Below, piece after piece: positions 33,148-42,622 of a DNA stretch of 64,000 nt. The stretch's first letter is position 1. Every line of letters starts with the position of its first letter. The stretch lies in contig JACQZQ010000053.1 in NCBI GenBank assembly GCA_016213785.1, positions 1 to 64,000 on the forward strand. The letters are read 5' to 3'. Source of the DNA: Acidobacteriota bacterium. Lineage in GTDB: Bacteria > Acidobacteriota > Blastocatellia > Chloracidobacteriales > JADJPF01. Under the pieces are notes generated by a model, which was not told the DNA's origin, did not search any database, and worked only from the letters and a program-made list of their open reading frames with translations. Both the position numbers and the translations under genes were made by a program.

Positions 33148-34224
33148 TTATTTACCATTAAAAGCTATTGCTCTTTCAACATTAGCGGGGTAGGTTGCGG
33201 CAAGAAGTGCAGTATTTTTATCTATTACTCCTGTTTCATAAAGCCTAACTATGTCTTGGTCAAAGGTTCTCATACCATAATAATCGCGACCTCTTTCCAT
33301 ATGGTTATGAATTTCATGTGTTCGGTCGTGATTACGCAAGCATTCAGCAATAAGTCCATTCATTCTTAACATTTCTACTACAGGAATTCTTTCTTGAAGA
33401 TCCTTTCTCATTAAAAGCCTTAGGCTAATAATTGCAGCTAAATTATTAGCTAGTCTTTCGCGTAAAGCCTGTCTTTCTTGCTCAGGATAAAACCCTAAAA
33501 TACGAGTAAAAGTTCTTTCTGCATCTGTAGTATGAATAGCACTTAAGGTTAAATGTCCTGTTTCAGCAGCAGTAAGAACAGCTTCAAAAGTAGCAGCATC
33601 TCTAATTTCTGCGGCCATTATTACATCAGGGCTTTGGCGTAAGGCTTGTTTTAAGGCAGTTTTATAATCTGGAACATCTTCATTAATTTCTCTTTGTGTA
33701 ACTAAACCTCTAGCTTTTTGATAAGTAAATTCTATTGGGTCTTCTATTGTAATAATATGAGCTTTGCGAGTACGATTAATATATTCTATTAGAGCAGAAA
33801 GAGTTGTTGATTTACCTTGACCTGTAGTACCTGTTACAAGTACAAGTCCTCGTCTTAGTTCCGCAATACTTACTAAATCTAGGGGTAGGTTAAGATCAGC
33901 AAACGATCTTATTTCTATTGGAATAACTCTTAAAATAATACGAAAAACTCTACATTGCTTAAAAACACTAGCACGAAATCTACCTATATCTGGTATTTCA
34001 TAAGTAATATCCATAGCAGTAAAAGTTGTTACATCTTCTAATCGGTGTTGTAGAAGTAATCTAGCAATCCATTCTGTATCACGTGCCTCTAAGAATTCTG
34101 ATTTTACTTCTATTAATGAATTGTGATAGCGAAAAATAGGAGGTTCCCCAACTGCTAAAATTATATCTGTAACACCATCTTCAACCGCTATTTTTAATAA
34201 ATTCTCAAATTTCTTTCTATTCAT
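33148..34224 (-). CDS. pilT: PilT/PilU-type twitching motility ATPase
   Basis: 358 residues, standard PilT length. Walker A is GTTGQGKS (132-139), the Asp box is EDPIEFTYQ, Walker B reads SPDVIMAAEIRD, and the His box is AIHTTDAERTFTRILGF. The N-terminal PAS-like domain holds the MDITYEIPDIGRFRASVFKQ strand. It powers type IV pilus retraction at the inner face of the membrane. The usual Walker B tract ILIGEMRD is altered to MAAEIRD and Walker A has Gln for Ser, so it may belong to a PilU-like or divergent subgroup. A GGGGGA site sets the start. The zinc-ribbon gene is directly upstream. Confidence 0.87.
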   Translation of the reverse strand: MNRKKFENLLKIAVEDGVTDIILAVGEPPIFRYHNSLIEVKSEFLEARDTEWIARLLLQHRLEDVTTFTAMDITYEIPDIGRFRASVFKQCRVFRIILRVIPIEIRSFADLNLPLDLVSIAELRRGLVLVTGTTGQGKSTTLSALIEYINRTRKAHIITIEDPIEFTYQKARGLVTQREINEDVPDYKTALKQALRQSPDVIMAAEIRDAATFEAVLTAAETGHLTLSAIHTTDAERTFTRILGFYPEQERQALRERLANNLAAIISLRLLMRKDLQERIPVVEMLRMNGLIAECLRNHDRTHEIHNHMERGRDYYGMRTFDQDIVRLYETGVIDKNTALLAATYPANVERAIAFNGK

Positions 34225-34277
34225 AACTATTCCCCCAAATATAGTTTGTTAAAAAGTTTATTAAAATTCTTCTATAT

Positions 34278-35060
34278 TTACTCTGTACTTTTTCCAATAG
34301 AAAAACTTACTGATAAGTTCTCTGCTAAGTCTCTCATTCTTGTCCAAAGATTACTTAAGGTTTGTCTAAAGACTCCTGCTAAACTATGGTTGGGGCTATT
34401 TTTATTAATATTATTTGATAGATTACTACTTTTTACTTTTATTAAGCGCTCAGAACTTGGTAAATATAGCTTTGTAGGAAGTGATCTAGTTGAGTGTAAA
34501 CGATCGCTATCTAAGACATGCTTTGTTTTATTTATATTAACGTCTGAGTTATTTAAAGGGCTAGCAAAAGGAAGTGTTTGACCAAGATAGGCGCTTGGGC
34601 GTTTAAGTTCAATTGTTTGTGTGCTTTTATTTGCTCTTGTAGTTTCGTATTTATTAACTTCAAGCATTGATAATAGGCTGCTATTTCGCTCTATTTCTTG
34701 GAGTTCTGCTATATCAAATTCTCGCAAAGTTTGTCTCATTTGCTCTGTTTTAGACATTTTTCGCTCATAAACATAAAGTGGAGGAAAGATTTCAGCCATT
34801 CTTACTGTGTCTAAGGAAGGAAACTCATCCATTATATTTTGTAATACCTCAGCAACAGAATTAATGGGCATTCCAATCTCTTGAGTCAAAGGAGACGTAG
34901 AATATTTTTTATTTACTCTACCTATATCAGCGCTTTTTATTGAACTTACCATTTGAGATGTATTTGTTTTTACACGAGTTTCTTTAACTAGTCTACTACC
35001 ACATTGACGGCAATACTTAAGATAGAAAGCAAATGTCACGTGACAAGATTGGCACATCAT
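34278..35060 (-). CDS. Zinc-ribbon protein with disordered body
   Basis: 260 residues from the ATG at 35060, which follows AGGAGA. The first 25 residues are a zinc ribbon: MMCQSCHVTFAFYLKYCRQCGSRLV with two CxxC knuckles. The rest is Ser/Asn/Lys-rich and probably disordered, with a short helical segment (DEFPSLDTVRMAEIFPPLYVYERKM, TLREFDIAELQEIE). No known family for the body. The PilT-like gene starts 53 bases after its stop, so they are probably co-transcribed, which suggests a pilus-related partner. Cytoplasmic. Confidence 0.7.
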   Translation of the reverse strand: MMCQSCHVTFAFYLKYCRQCGSRLVKETRVKTNTSQMVSSIKSADIGRVNKKYSTSPLTQEIGMPINSVAEVLQNIMDEFPSLDTVRMAEIFPPLYVYERKMSKTEQMRQTLREFDIAELQEIERNSSLLSMLEVNKYETTRANKSTQTIELKRPSAYLGQTLPFASPLNNSDVNINKTKHVLDSDRLHSTRSLPTKLYLPSSERLIKVKSSNLSNNINKNSPNHSLAGVFRQTLSNLWTRMRDLAENLSVSFSIGKSTE

Positions 35061-35108
35061 AAAAATCTCTCCTAACAAACTTTTTTTGTATGTCAAGGCA
35101 CAGAGCAA

Positions 35109-35482
35109 AAGCTATGCCACTAAAATTAAAACCTAGTTGGCTATCTAGGTTTTCTAAATTTAGCTTATAGCTTTTATAAACTCTTTATTCATATTTTGCT
35201 ATCTTCAATAAAAACAACTAATTAGATATTTTTTCAAAAAAAACAAAAAATCCATAAATTTTTATTTTTTTGGTATAAATGCCATTTTTGGCAAGATCGC
35301 CAGAATTGACATAAGGTTAGCTTTGCCATTTTTGGCAATCGAATTATCAGACTTACTTATATTATCCGACTCATTAAACGCTTTACTCTTCGGCAACTAT
35401 AGCTCAATAATCCAAGCTAGATATGCTAAGGTTTAGAGCAATTTTAATTATTTTAATCTTTAGAGTTAGTTATTTTTAGAAA
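35109..35482. other. Non-coding region between divergent genes
   Basis: A 374-base gap between the zinc-ribbon gene (minus) and the glycosyltransferase gene (plus), AT-rich with long A and T tracts around 35230-35275. It carries two identical palindromes (35280-35293 and 35324-35337), which are listed separately, and a TTGACA (35306-35311) between them with no convincing -10 partner. No tRNA or small gene is visible. Confidence 0.6.
35280..35337. promoter_or_regulatory. Two identical 14-bp palindromes 44 bp apart
   Basis: TGCCATTTTTGGCA occurs at 35280-35293 and again at 35324-35337. Each is TGCCA-4-TGGCA dyad symmetry. The 44-bp spacing, about four helical turns, places both on one DNA face. 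This arrangement is typical of paired operator sites for a dimeric regulator, possibly controlling the glycosyltransferase and/or zinc-ribbon-pilT transcripts. The regulator is unknown. Confidence 0.5.
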
Positions 35483-37150
35483 ATGTTTGGTGAGCAAGTC
35501 TTAAAAAAATGGCAAATATTTATTTTAATCTTAGTTTTTTGTATCCCTTTCTTTATTAATTTAGGCGCAAACTCCCTTTGGGATGGTAATGAAGGCTTTT
35601 ATGCTGAACCGGCAAGAGAAGTAGTAGAAAGTGGTAATTTTCTTATCCCTACGTATAATTATGAGCCTAGATTTAAAAAACCTCCTCTAGCAACTTGGAT
35701 TATTGCTTTATCTTATTATATTTTTGGAGTCTCAGAGTTTGCTGAGCGTCTTCCTATGGCAATTTCAGCAATCCTAATTATTTGGCTAACTTACTCTTTT
35801 GGCAAACTTATTGAGGATGAATTTTTAGGGTTAAGTTCTGGGTTAATACTAGCAACAATGCTTAAGTTTATGGTTTATTCCCGCCAATATGCTGGAGATA
35901 TATTCTTAACCCTATTTTTTTGCCTTTCAATCCTCTATTTTGCTAGAGCAATGCTTGAAGTAAAGGGAAAATACTATACTTATTATAAACTAATGGCTTA
36001 TATTTCTATGGGCTTAGGTATGCTAGATAAAGGAGTTGTAGCAGTTGTTGTCCCTATGGCTATTGTTGGGTTATTTATTTTACTAGTTCGTCGTTGGGAT
36101 CTAATAAAACTACTATTTAGCCCTACAGGTTATTTACTAACAACAATAATAGGTGCATCTTGGTATGCAATGATGTATTGGAAATATGGTTGGGATTTTA
36201 TTCAGGTTAATATTATTAATGAGACGGTTAAACGCTATGTTACTGATGAACTTGGAGGACGAGCGATATATTATTATGTAGGTGTTTATTTTTCTGAAAC
36301 CCTCCCTTGGTCAATTTTTATTATCCCAGCAATAATTTATTGGATAAAATGGAGGCAAACGCCTCTTATATCTTCAAAAAATCAACTTAAAGCCTCTTTA
36401 CCTTTACTTACAGTTATTTGGTTTATATTTCTTTTTGTTTTTTATAGTCTAGCTGTTGGTAAACGTGCGGTTTATTTAGTAGGACTTTACCCAGCAGCAG
36501 CAATTCTTATAGGCTATTATTTTAGGTTTAATTTATTTACTAAAGATAAATTATTAAAAAATATTCATATTATACTATCAGTATTATTGCTAGTGGTTTG
36601 TCTTCTTAGCTCGGTAATAATTTTTTTAGCCTGTCAAAAGCTAGATATTTCTAGCAATCTAATTTATTTGGCAATAGTTTCATTAATTTTAATTTCTGTG
36701 GGTTTAGCTATAAGCCTTATAAAAAGGCAATTAGAGCTACAATTACCAATAATTACTATCTTTTCTTTTTTACTAATATTAAGTATCACATTAATAATGC
36801 CTAAAATAGAGTTTTATAGGCCAATACCTAAATTTGCCCAAATAATTGAGTTAAGTGCAAATTCTAATGATGAAGTTGGAACATTTTCTATTGATACACC
36901 TAGCTTAATGTTTTATACAAAACGTCGTATTTTTCAGATTTGGAAGCTAGATGAAATGAAGAAACGACTAGAGAGCGACAAAACAATTTATTTTGTCACC
37001 CGAGAAGATTATTTAGAAACGCTAAAACAAAATAGCTCTACTAGATTAGAAGTTTTAGACAGTCGGCCTCTCTTACAGCTACGATGGGAACACTTATTTG
37101 GTAAAGAGAAAAAACCCTCAATGCACCTGGTTTTAGTACGTAAACAATAA
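35483..37150 (+). CDS. GT-C membrane glycosyltransferase (ArnT/PMT, GT39-like)
   Basis: 555 residues with about 10-12 membrane helices. The first non-cytoplasmic loop has the acidic pair Asp34 and Glu37 in LWDGNEGFYAEPARE, then RFKKPPLATW, both features of ArnT-like lipid-linked sugar transferases. ERLPMAISAI and DKGVVAVVVP follow. The C-terminal ~110 residues are soluble. The enzyme moves a sugar from an isoprenyl phosphate carrier to lipid A, protein or another acceptor. The acceptor is unknown. No clear ribosome-binding site precedes the ATG. Confidence 0.87.
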   Translation: MFGEQVLKKWQIFILILVFCIPFFINLGANSLWDGNEGFYAEPAREVVESGNFLIPTYNYEPRFKKPPLATWIIALSYYIFGVSEFAERLPMAISAILIIWLTYSFGKLIEDEFLGLSSGLILATMLKFMVYSRQYAGDIFLTLFFCLSILYFARAMLEVKGKYYTYYKLMAYISMGLGMLDKGVVAVVVPMAIVGLFILLVRRWDLIKLLFSPTGYLLTTIIGASWYAMMYWKYGWDFIQVNIINETVKRYVTDELGGRAIYYYVGVYFSETLPWSIFIIPAIIYWIKWRQTPLISSKNQLKASLPLLTVIWFIFLFVFYSLAVGKRAVYLVGLYPAAAILIGYYFRFNLFTKDKLLKNIHIILSVLLLVVCLLSSVIIFLACQKLDISSNLIYLAIVSLILISVGLAISLIKRQLELQLPIITIFSFLLILSITLIMPKIEFYRPIPKFAQIIELSANSNDEVGTFSIDTPSLMFYTKRRIFQIWKLDEMKKRLESDKTIYFVTREDYLETLKQNSSTRLEVLDSRPLLQLRWEHLFGKEKKPSMHLVLVRKQ

Positions 37151-37171
37151 TAACTTAGAATAAAGCTAGTT

Positions 37172-37591
37172 TTAGTGTCTGAAACCTTCCGTAGCCTGCA
37201 TTGCACGCTGAAGGTTATTTGCTTTATTAGTTTTAACTGGTTGATTATAAAAATTATTCTTTTGTTCCAAAATAGGACTAGGGTTAGTTGAATGTAATTG
37301 ACTTTGTATTTGTTTTGCTTCGCGAGCGCGACGGCTAAGTTCTCTATTATCATGTGCAAGATAAACTAACAAGTTTCTCCCTAAGAATGAATAACCGTTA
37401 AATTGACTAATTGCGTTTTCTGCTTCACTTTGACTACCCATTTCCACAAAACCAAATCCTCGTGATTTACCTGTCGTACGATCAACTATTACCCTACTAG
37501 CTACTACTGTACCTGCTCCAGCAAAAAGAGTGGAGAGGTCTTCTTTACAAGCACCATAAGCAATATTCCCAATATAAAGTTTTGCTGTCAT
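37172..37591 (-). CDS. RRM-domain RNA-binding protein
   Basis: 139 residues from the ATG at 37591, which follows TAGGAG; an upstream ATG 13 codons earlier is less well placed. The RRM (~3-80) has RNP2 KLYIGNI and RNP1 KSRGFGFVEM. The C-terminal ~55 residues are Gln/Asn-rich and disordered. Small bacterial RRM proteins of this size (as in cyanobacteria) are often cold-induced or bind mRNA. Transcribed convergently with the glycosyltransferase, 20 bases apart. No hairpin is obvious between them. Confidence 0.9.
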   Translation of the reverse strand: MTAKLYIGNIAYGACKEDLSTLFAGAGTVVASRVIVDRTTGKSRGFGFVEMGSQSEAENAISQFNGYSFLGRNLLVYLAHDNRELSRRAREAKQIQSQLHSTNPSPILEQKNNFYNQPVKTNKANNLQRAMQATEGFRH

Positions 37592-37871
37592 GGCTTTTCT
37601 CCTAATAATGGAATCTTTCCTTAAAACCAAAAGTTTCCAAAATAAAATCTTAAGCTATTTTTAAGTATATTTTACTAGGCTTAAGAATTATGTACTTAAG
37701 TTTTTTACTTAGTTTTACTCTTAAAAGACCTAGAAAATTTTTAGAAAATACTAGAACTGATGTTGGATTTATTATTATTGAGTGTTTGGGGTGTCTTGGG
37801 AATTTATCTTAGGAAGTTGTATTTTGTAAATTAGGTATTTAATGTATTTTGGTAGGGTTTTTCAGTAGTAC

Positions 37872-38426
37872 CTAGCTCCCAGGAGAAGATTTTTTTGCTA
37901 CTTGTTCTTTTAGCATTAATATTCCTGAAATTCTTTTATTTTCAAGATCTAATATATGCATATCTTCTTTCATTTTTTCTATTGTAGCTTGATATTTTTC
38001 CTGAGTATTTTTCATAGTAGTACGAAACTTTTCCTGTATTTCTCTAAGTTCTTTTTCTAGTTTTTCATTACGAGAAGCTAATGTATCTGTTTGAGCAGTT
38101 TTAGTGTTTTGGCTCTTCAATCTAGCTTCTAAATCAGAAATTTGAGCAACTAGTTCTCTGATACGATAAATATGATAAAAGCCCAAAGGTAATGGTAATA
38201 TAAAACCCAAAGCAGCAAGTAAAGCTAGCCAAAAACCTTCATTTTCTAAACGACTTATCTTAAATTTAAGATCTTCTGTTGATTCTTGAGCATTTGCTGT
38301 TAAGTTAGTATTAGTAACAGCATTTTTGTTACTTATATTAGTGGGAGTATTTTGGCTCTGATTATCTTGAGCAAAAACATTAAAGGTTATTAATAATATT
38401 ATTAGTAAGATATTTGGTATTTTCAT
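37872..38426 (-). CDS. Exported membrane protein with coiled coil
   Basis: 184 residues from the ATG at 38426; a TTG two codons up is in frame. Signal peptide MKIPNILLIILLITFNVFAQ, an Asn/Gln/Thr-rich stretch, one membrane segment (~65-85, FWLALLAALGFILPLPLGFYHI), then a coiled coil (~90-175, EKLEKELREIQEKFRTTMKN). No known family. With an N-terminal signal peptide and an internal helix, the coiled coil is probably cytoplasmic. Function unknown. Confidence 0.65.
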   Translation of the reverse strand: MKIPNILLIILLITFNVFAQDNQSQNTPTNISNKNAVTNTNLTANAQESTEDLKFKISRLENEGFWLALLAALGFILPLPLGFYHIYRIRELVAQISDLEARLKSQNTKTAQTDTLASRNEKLEKELREIQEKFRTTMKNTQEKYQATIEKMKEDMHILDLENKRISGILMLKEQVAKKSSPGS

Positions 38427-38633
38427 GAGCAATCTAAAAAAATCATATTAATTAAAAATCATATTAATTATTTATTAAGTCATTATATTATTAAATAATT
38501 TGAAGGCAAGAGAGCAAATTTTATTTATTTACAGAAAAACTTTATTGCTAGCTATTAAAGCTTAATCTAAAATTCTGTCTATACCTTAAACCTCACAATA
38601 TAATTAAACGAATTTATCAGTATATGAGGATTT

Positions 38634-41600
38634 ATGCTTAATAAACATCTTTTTATTTCTTTCTCAAAACGAACTATTTTATTTTCTCTTTTAGTAATTT
38701 TAATGCTATTGGCTTTTTCAGAAAACCATTCTGTTAAACTACAAACCAATAACAACGCTAAAAATAAACTAGAAGAATTAAATAAAGCTTTTTATCAAAT
38801 CCCTGCACAAAAACTACATAACTTTACTATAAATCAAGACCAAACTCTATTCTTAGCTACTAACTTAGGTCTACTAACTTATGACGGCCAAACCTGGCAA
38901 AATATATTAGCAGAAGAAACTTTTGCTGTAAAAAGTGTAAAGAACCGACTATTAGCTAGTACAAGAAAAGGAATAAATATTTCAAATGATGGAGGAAAAT
39001 CTTGGTATTTATCCAATAATGGTCTAAAAAATGGTCTTGTTGCACTATCAATTGAGCTTACAGAAAATAGTGATCTTATTTATATTGGAACTGATCGACA
39101 TGGAATATTTCGCTCAAATGATGGTGGAGCAAGTTGGCAAGAAACTAATAAAGGGCTACCTCCATCCATTGGAGCAAGCCCATTTGAAGTAATTAAACGA
39201 CTATCTGTCTCACCTAGTAACTCTGACCTAGTGTTTGCCTCTACAGAGGCTAATGGGGTTTATTTTAGTAAAAATGCTGGTGAAACTTGGCAAAAAGCCA
39301 ACTTAAATTTGCCTGGTGATTTTCCTTATCGTGTTGACCCTGCATTTATAAGTTTTGAGCCAACCTCTAACACAATTTATGCTTTAGTAAATTTTCCTCT
39401 GCATTCACATTTACTAGAACATTCTATACATAAGAGTGTTGACGATGGAAATAGCTGGGAATTAGTTGGAAAACTTCCACCTAATCAAACTTTCTTTGAT
39501 TTTTCAGTAAGCGGCAATATGGCTAATATTAGATCAACTAAAACATTACAAAATATTGATTTAATTAAATTAGCGGATGAAGAAAAAAGAAAGTTTTTAT
39601 CTTCTAACTCTATACCTTCTAATTTAATTGTAATTGCTGGAACAGAACCAGACTTTGAAAAAGAAGATATTGCAATACTACATGACGACGGTAAATTTAC
39701 TGATTTTCTTGCTGGAGATCTAACAGGTCTTGGTCAAGAAGTTGGCAAACGATTTTATCAACGTCATGGCGACGAATATGACATTTTAGTTACATTTTTA
39801 GATGCTAACTATGGTTTTGCTTTTACAGGTGAAGCTGTTGCTTATAACGTGCCTGTACAAAACCAAATTAGAGGCATAGGTAAACGTGTTGGATCTCTTA
39901 ATGGCGGCCCATTAGGTTATGGGAGTAAAGCAAGATTATCAGCTTTTTGTAACCTAGGAAATATTAATAAATTCCCTCTTAATCTAAATGAGTCATTTTT
40001 TATTACTAACTCCACTTTAGATTTATTAAGTCATGAAGTTGGGCATACTTGGTCGGCATTTCTTCGTTTTGATGATAATGGGGTAACAAGCGATGAGCTT
40101 TTAGGCCGTCAACTAGCCCACTGGAGCTTTTTCTTTAATTCAAATGCTTCTGAGCTAGAAGGTAATTCCTATCAAGATATTGGCAATGGACAATTTAGAA
40201 TAAATGGCGCTACTTCCCGCTATAATGATTTTGATCTCTATGCTATGGGATTAAGTAGTGGGGCTGGCTCTTCTTTTGTAATAAGTAACCCTACAGCAAT
40301 AGATCCTAAGCTTACTGATGGAGTATCAGAAATTGATATAACCCAAAAAACTGCTCGTGCGCTACCTCCACTTGCACCACCAGACTTTGATGTTTTAACT
40401 CTATCAGGAACGCGTAAAAATGTTTCTTTAGCAAATATAACTAAAATAGAAGGGACAAGATTTCCTGAAAGAGATGCTGCTCCTTTAAGAGTCGGTTTTG
40501 TGTTGCTTTCACCTCCTGGTAATGAACCAGACTCAGAAACCATAGCTAAACTAAGTAACATTAGAAAAACTTGGTTAAGACAATTTGCTTCAATTACTAA
40601 TAACCGTCCTGTTGATGCAAGTTTGCCATTTAGAGATGGGTCAGACAAAGTTGCTCCTAAAATAACCGTTAAAGGCCCAAGTGGAGGCGACTTAGTACCT
40701 TCAGGTGCAATTATTACAATTTCTTGGGACTCAATGGATCCAGGTGGTATTGCTAAACATGATATCTTACTTTCTTTAGACGGTGGAAAAAGTTACCCTT
40801 TTCAAGTAGCAACTCTACTTAATGGGCAAACTCAAAAATTTGATTTTAAGATTCCAGAAGAGCTTTTTTCTAATGATGTTAAGATTAAAGTAGTAGCGGT
40901 TGATTATGCTGGTAATAAATCTGAAGATACAAATGACACTTCTTTCCAAATCGAAAAAGAAAATACTCCTCCTACAATTATAGTAAATAAACCTAATGGA
41001 GGAGAACAGATCATAGCTGGCTCGCCATTTTTAATTACTTGGACTTCTAATGATAATGGTATGCTTCAAAGTCATGATGTAAATGTATCAATTGATGGTG
41101 GAAAAACATTCCGTCCTATTTTTAGTGGTGTTCCAGGTCGTACTCAGAGCTTTTTATGGCAAGTACCTCCAGATTTATTAACAACTGATGCTCGTATTCA
41201 AGTAATTGCTAAAGACTCAGCAGGAAACTCTGGCTCAGATATTTCTGATAAATCATTTTCTATAGTCCAAAAAGACGTTACTCCTCCACAAGTACAACTT
41301 CTTTCACCTCTTGGAGGGGAAAAACTACAAGCTGGAGCAGCATTTAATATTACTTGGTCAACTTCAGATGCTAGTTCACTTGCAAGCCATGAGCTTCAAC
41401 TCTCTACTAATAGTGGTCAAAGCTATGATTCTGTGATAGTTAGTGGTTTGAGTGGCTCAGCACGTAACTTTACTTGGCAAGTACCTAACATAGAAACTTC
41501 CACAGCTAGAATAAAAATTATTGCTGTAGATTCTCAAAATAACTCAAGTCAAGATGCTAGTACCCAAAATGTAATTATTACAAGACAAGATGTTACAGCA

Positions 41601-42470
41601 CCAATGGTTAAAGTAATGGCTCCTAATGGTGGAGAAAGCTTACGAGCAGGTGAAAATGTAATGATCTCTTGGCAAAGTATTGATAATGTTGCACTAAAAT
41701 CACAAAAAGTTAGTCTTTCGCTAGATGGCGGTAATACTTTTTCTACCCCTGTAATAGATAGTTTAGGAGCTAATACTTTTAGTCTTAGTTTTAAGTTCCC
41801 AGACAATATTGAGTCCTCTAAAGCACGTATTAAAGTAGAAGCTACTGATATTAATAACCTTACAGGCCAAGATATTTCTGATAAAGATTTTGTTATTGTA
41901 GGCAAAGATACTATAGCTCCACAAGTAACCGTCCTTTCCCCAAATGGAAGCGAAGTATTTGCTAGTGGAGATCCATTAAAAGTTACTTGGAAAGTCTCTG
42001 ATAATGTAGCGGTTCTTTCACAAGATATCCAAGTTTCTACTGATGGTGGTGTTAGTTATACAACTCTTCAAAGCGGTTTAGCAGGTAATATACAGGAATT
42101 TACCTTAGATACTCGTAGCCTACAAAGTGAACGGGCTAAAATAAAGATTGTCGCTCGTGACAGCCAAAATAATATGGGTTCAGATGATAGCGATAACGTT
42201 TTTGCTCTACTAGCTAAACCCTTTATTAGCGATGTTAAATATAATAATACAAATAGAAAGTTAATGATTTTTGCTACAACAATATCTGCTAATACTGAAG
42301 TGACGATTAATGGAAAAGTGATTTTAGCAAATAAAAAGCTTCAGGCTAATAAAGGTGCCTTGATATTAAGGGGTAGCCTTTCAGATCTAAACTTGCGTTC
42401 TGGCGATAATATCTTAATGATAAAAGAACGCGGGTTAGCTTCAGGAGCATTTAAGCTAAACTTACCTTAA
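38634..42470 (+). CDS. Large exported zinc-metalloprotease-like protein with sialidase-type repeats and five Ig-like repeats
   Basis: 1278 residues with a signal segment (ILFSLLVILMLLAF, ~14-30). Residues ~40-280 hold BNR-type repeats (DGGKSWY, DGGASWQ, NAGETWQ, DDGNSWE) of a beta-propeller. A domain (~330-660) contains H467-E-V-G-H471 in LLSHEVGHTWSAF, a canonical zinc metalloprotease motif, with a possible third ligand in LLGRQLAHWSF and DLYAMG following. Residues ~672-1195 are five repeats of about 105 residues, each starting with P(K/Q)(I/V)xVxxPxGGE and containing (L/V)SxDGGxxF and ITWxS. The C-terminal ~80 residues form another beta domain. This may be a cell-surface or secreted protease whose repeats bind polymer or other cells. 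TGAGGA precedes the ATG. No export partner is adjacent. Confidence 0.8.
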   Translation: MLNKHLFISFSKRTILFSLLVILMLLAFSENHSVKLQTNNNAKNKLEELNKAFYQIPAQKLHNFTINQDQTLFLATNLGLLTYDGQTWQNILAEETFAVKSVKNRLLASTRKGINISNDGGKSWYLSNNGLKNGLVALSIELTENSDLIYIGTDRHGIFRSNDGGASWQETNKGLPPSIGASPFEVIKRLSVSPSNSDLVFASTEANGVYFSKNAGETWQKANLNLPGDFPYRVDPAFISFEPTSNTIYALVNFPLHSHLLEHSIHKSVDDGNSWELVGKLPPNQTFFDFSVSGNMANIRSTKTLQNIDLIKLADEEKRKFLSSNSIPSNLIVIAGTEPDFEKEDIAILHDDGKFTDFLAGDLTGLGQEVGKRFYQRHGDEYDILVTFLDANYGFAFTGEAVAYNVPVQNQIRGIGKRVGSLNGGPLGYGSKARLSAFCNLGNINKFPLNLNESFFITNSTLDLLSHEVGHTWSAFLRFDDNGVTSDELLGRQLAHWSFFFNSNASELEGNSYQDIGNGQFRINGATSRYNDFDLYAMGLSSGAGSSFVISNPTAIDPKLTDGVSEIDITQKTARALPPLAPPDFDVLTLSGTRKNVSLANITKIEGTRFPERDAAPLRVGFVLLSPPGNEPDSETIAKLSNIRKTWLRQFASITNNRPVDASLPFRDGSDKVAPKITVKGPSGGDLVPSGAIITISWDSMDPGGIAKHDILLSLDGGKSYPFQVATLLNGQTQKFDFKIPEELFSNDVKIKVVAVDYAGNKSEDTNDTSFQIEKENTPPTIIVNKPNGGEQIIAGSPFLITWTSNDNGMLQSHDVNVSIDGGKTFRPIFSGVPGRTQSFLWQVPPDLLTTDARIQVIAKDSAGNSGSDISDKSFSIVQKDVTPPQVQLLSPLGGEKLQAGAAFNITWSTSDASSLASHELQLSTNSGQSYDSVIVSGLSGSARNFTWQVPNIETSTARIKIIAVDSQNNSSQDASTQNVIITRQDVTAPMVKVMAPNGGESLRAGENVMISWQSIDNVALKSQKVSLSLDGGNTFSTPVIDSLGANTFSLSFKFPDNIESSKARIKVEATDINNLTGQDISDKDFVIVGKDTIAPQVTVLSPNGSEVFASGDPLKVTWKVSDNVAVLSQDIQVSTDGGVSYTTLQSGLAGNIQEFTLDTRSLQSERAKIKIVARDSQNNMGSDDSDNVFALLAKPFISDVKYNNTNRKLMIFATTISANTEVTINGKVILANKKLQANKGALILRGSLSDLNLRSGDNILMIKERGLASGAFKLNLP

Positions 42471-42479
42471 ATTTAACTC

Positions 42480-42510
42480 TTAAGATTGCCCTAATTTGGG
42501 GCAATCTTAA
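42480..42510. terminator. Hairpin after the large metalloprotease gene
   Basis: TTAAGATTGCCC (42480-42491) pairs with GGGCAATCTTAA (42499-42510), a 12-bp stem. An A run, not a T run, follows on the plus strand, so it may end transcription inefficiently or protect the mRNA end. Confidence 0.6.
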
Positions 42511-42622
42511 AAAATCTTAAGAAATGCTAATTAGTAATTGTGCAAAGAGGATAAATTCTTTATAATTTTTTTGCCTGCATAAACTCAAAAATCCAATAAA
42601 TATTTTTTAATTGAGGTAGAAT

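Noticed and set aside
34246-34581. Plus-strand 111-codon frame opposite the zinc-ribbon gene
   Set aside because: It is antisense to a gene with a clear start, zinc ribbon and ribosome-binding site, and it has no recognisable domain of its own.
37009-37359. Minus-strand frame spanning the glycosyltransferase end and the RRM gene
   Set aside because: It overlaps two genes on both sides and has no domain; the RRM frame has RNP motifs and a better start.
40238-40648. Minus-strand 136-codon frame inside the metalloprotease gene
   Set aside because: Antisense to a long, clearly coding repeat protein, without its own ribosome-binding site or family match.
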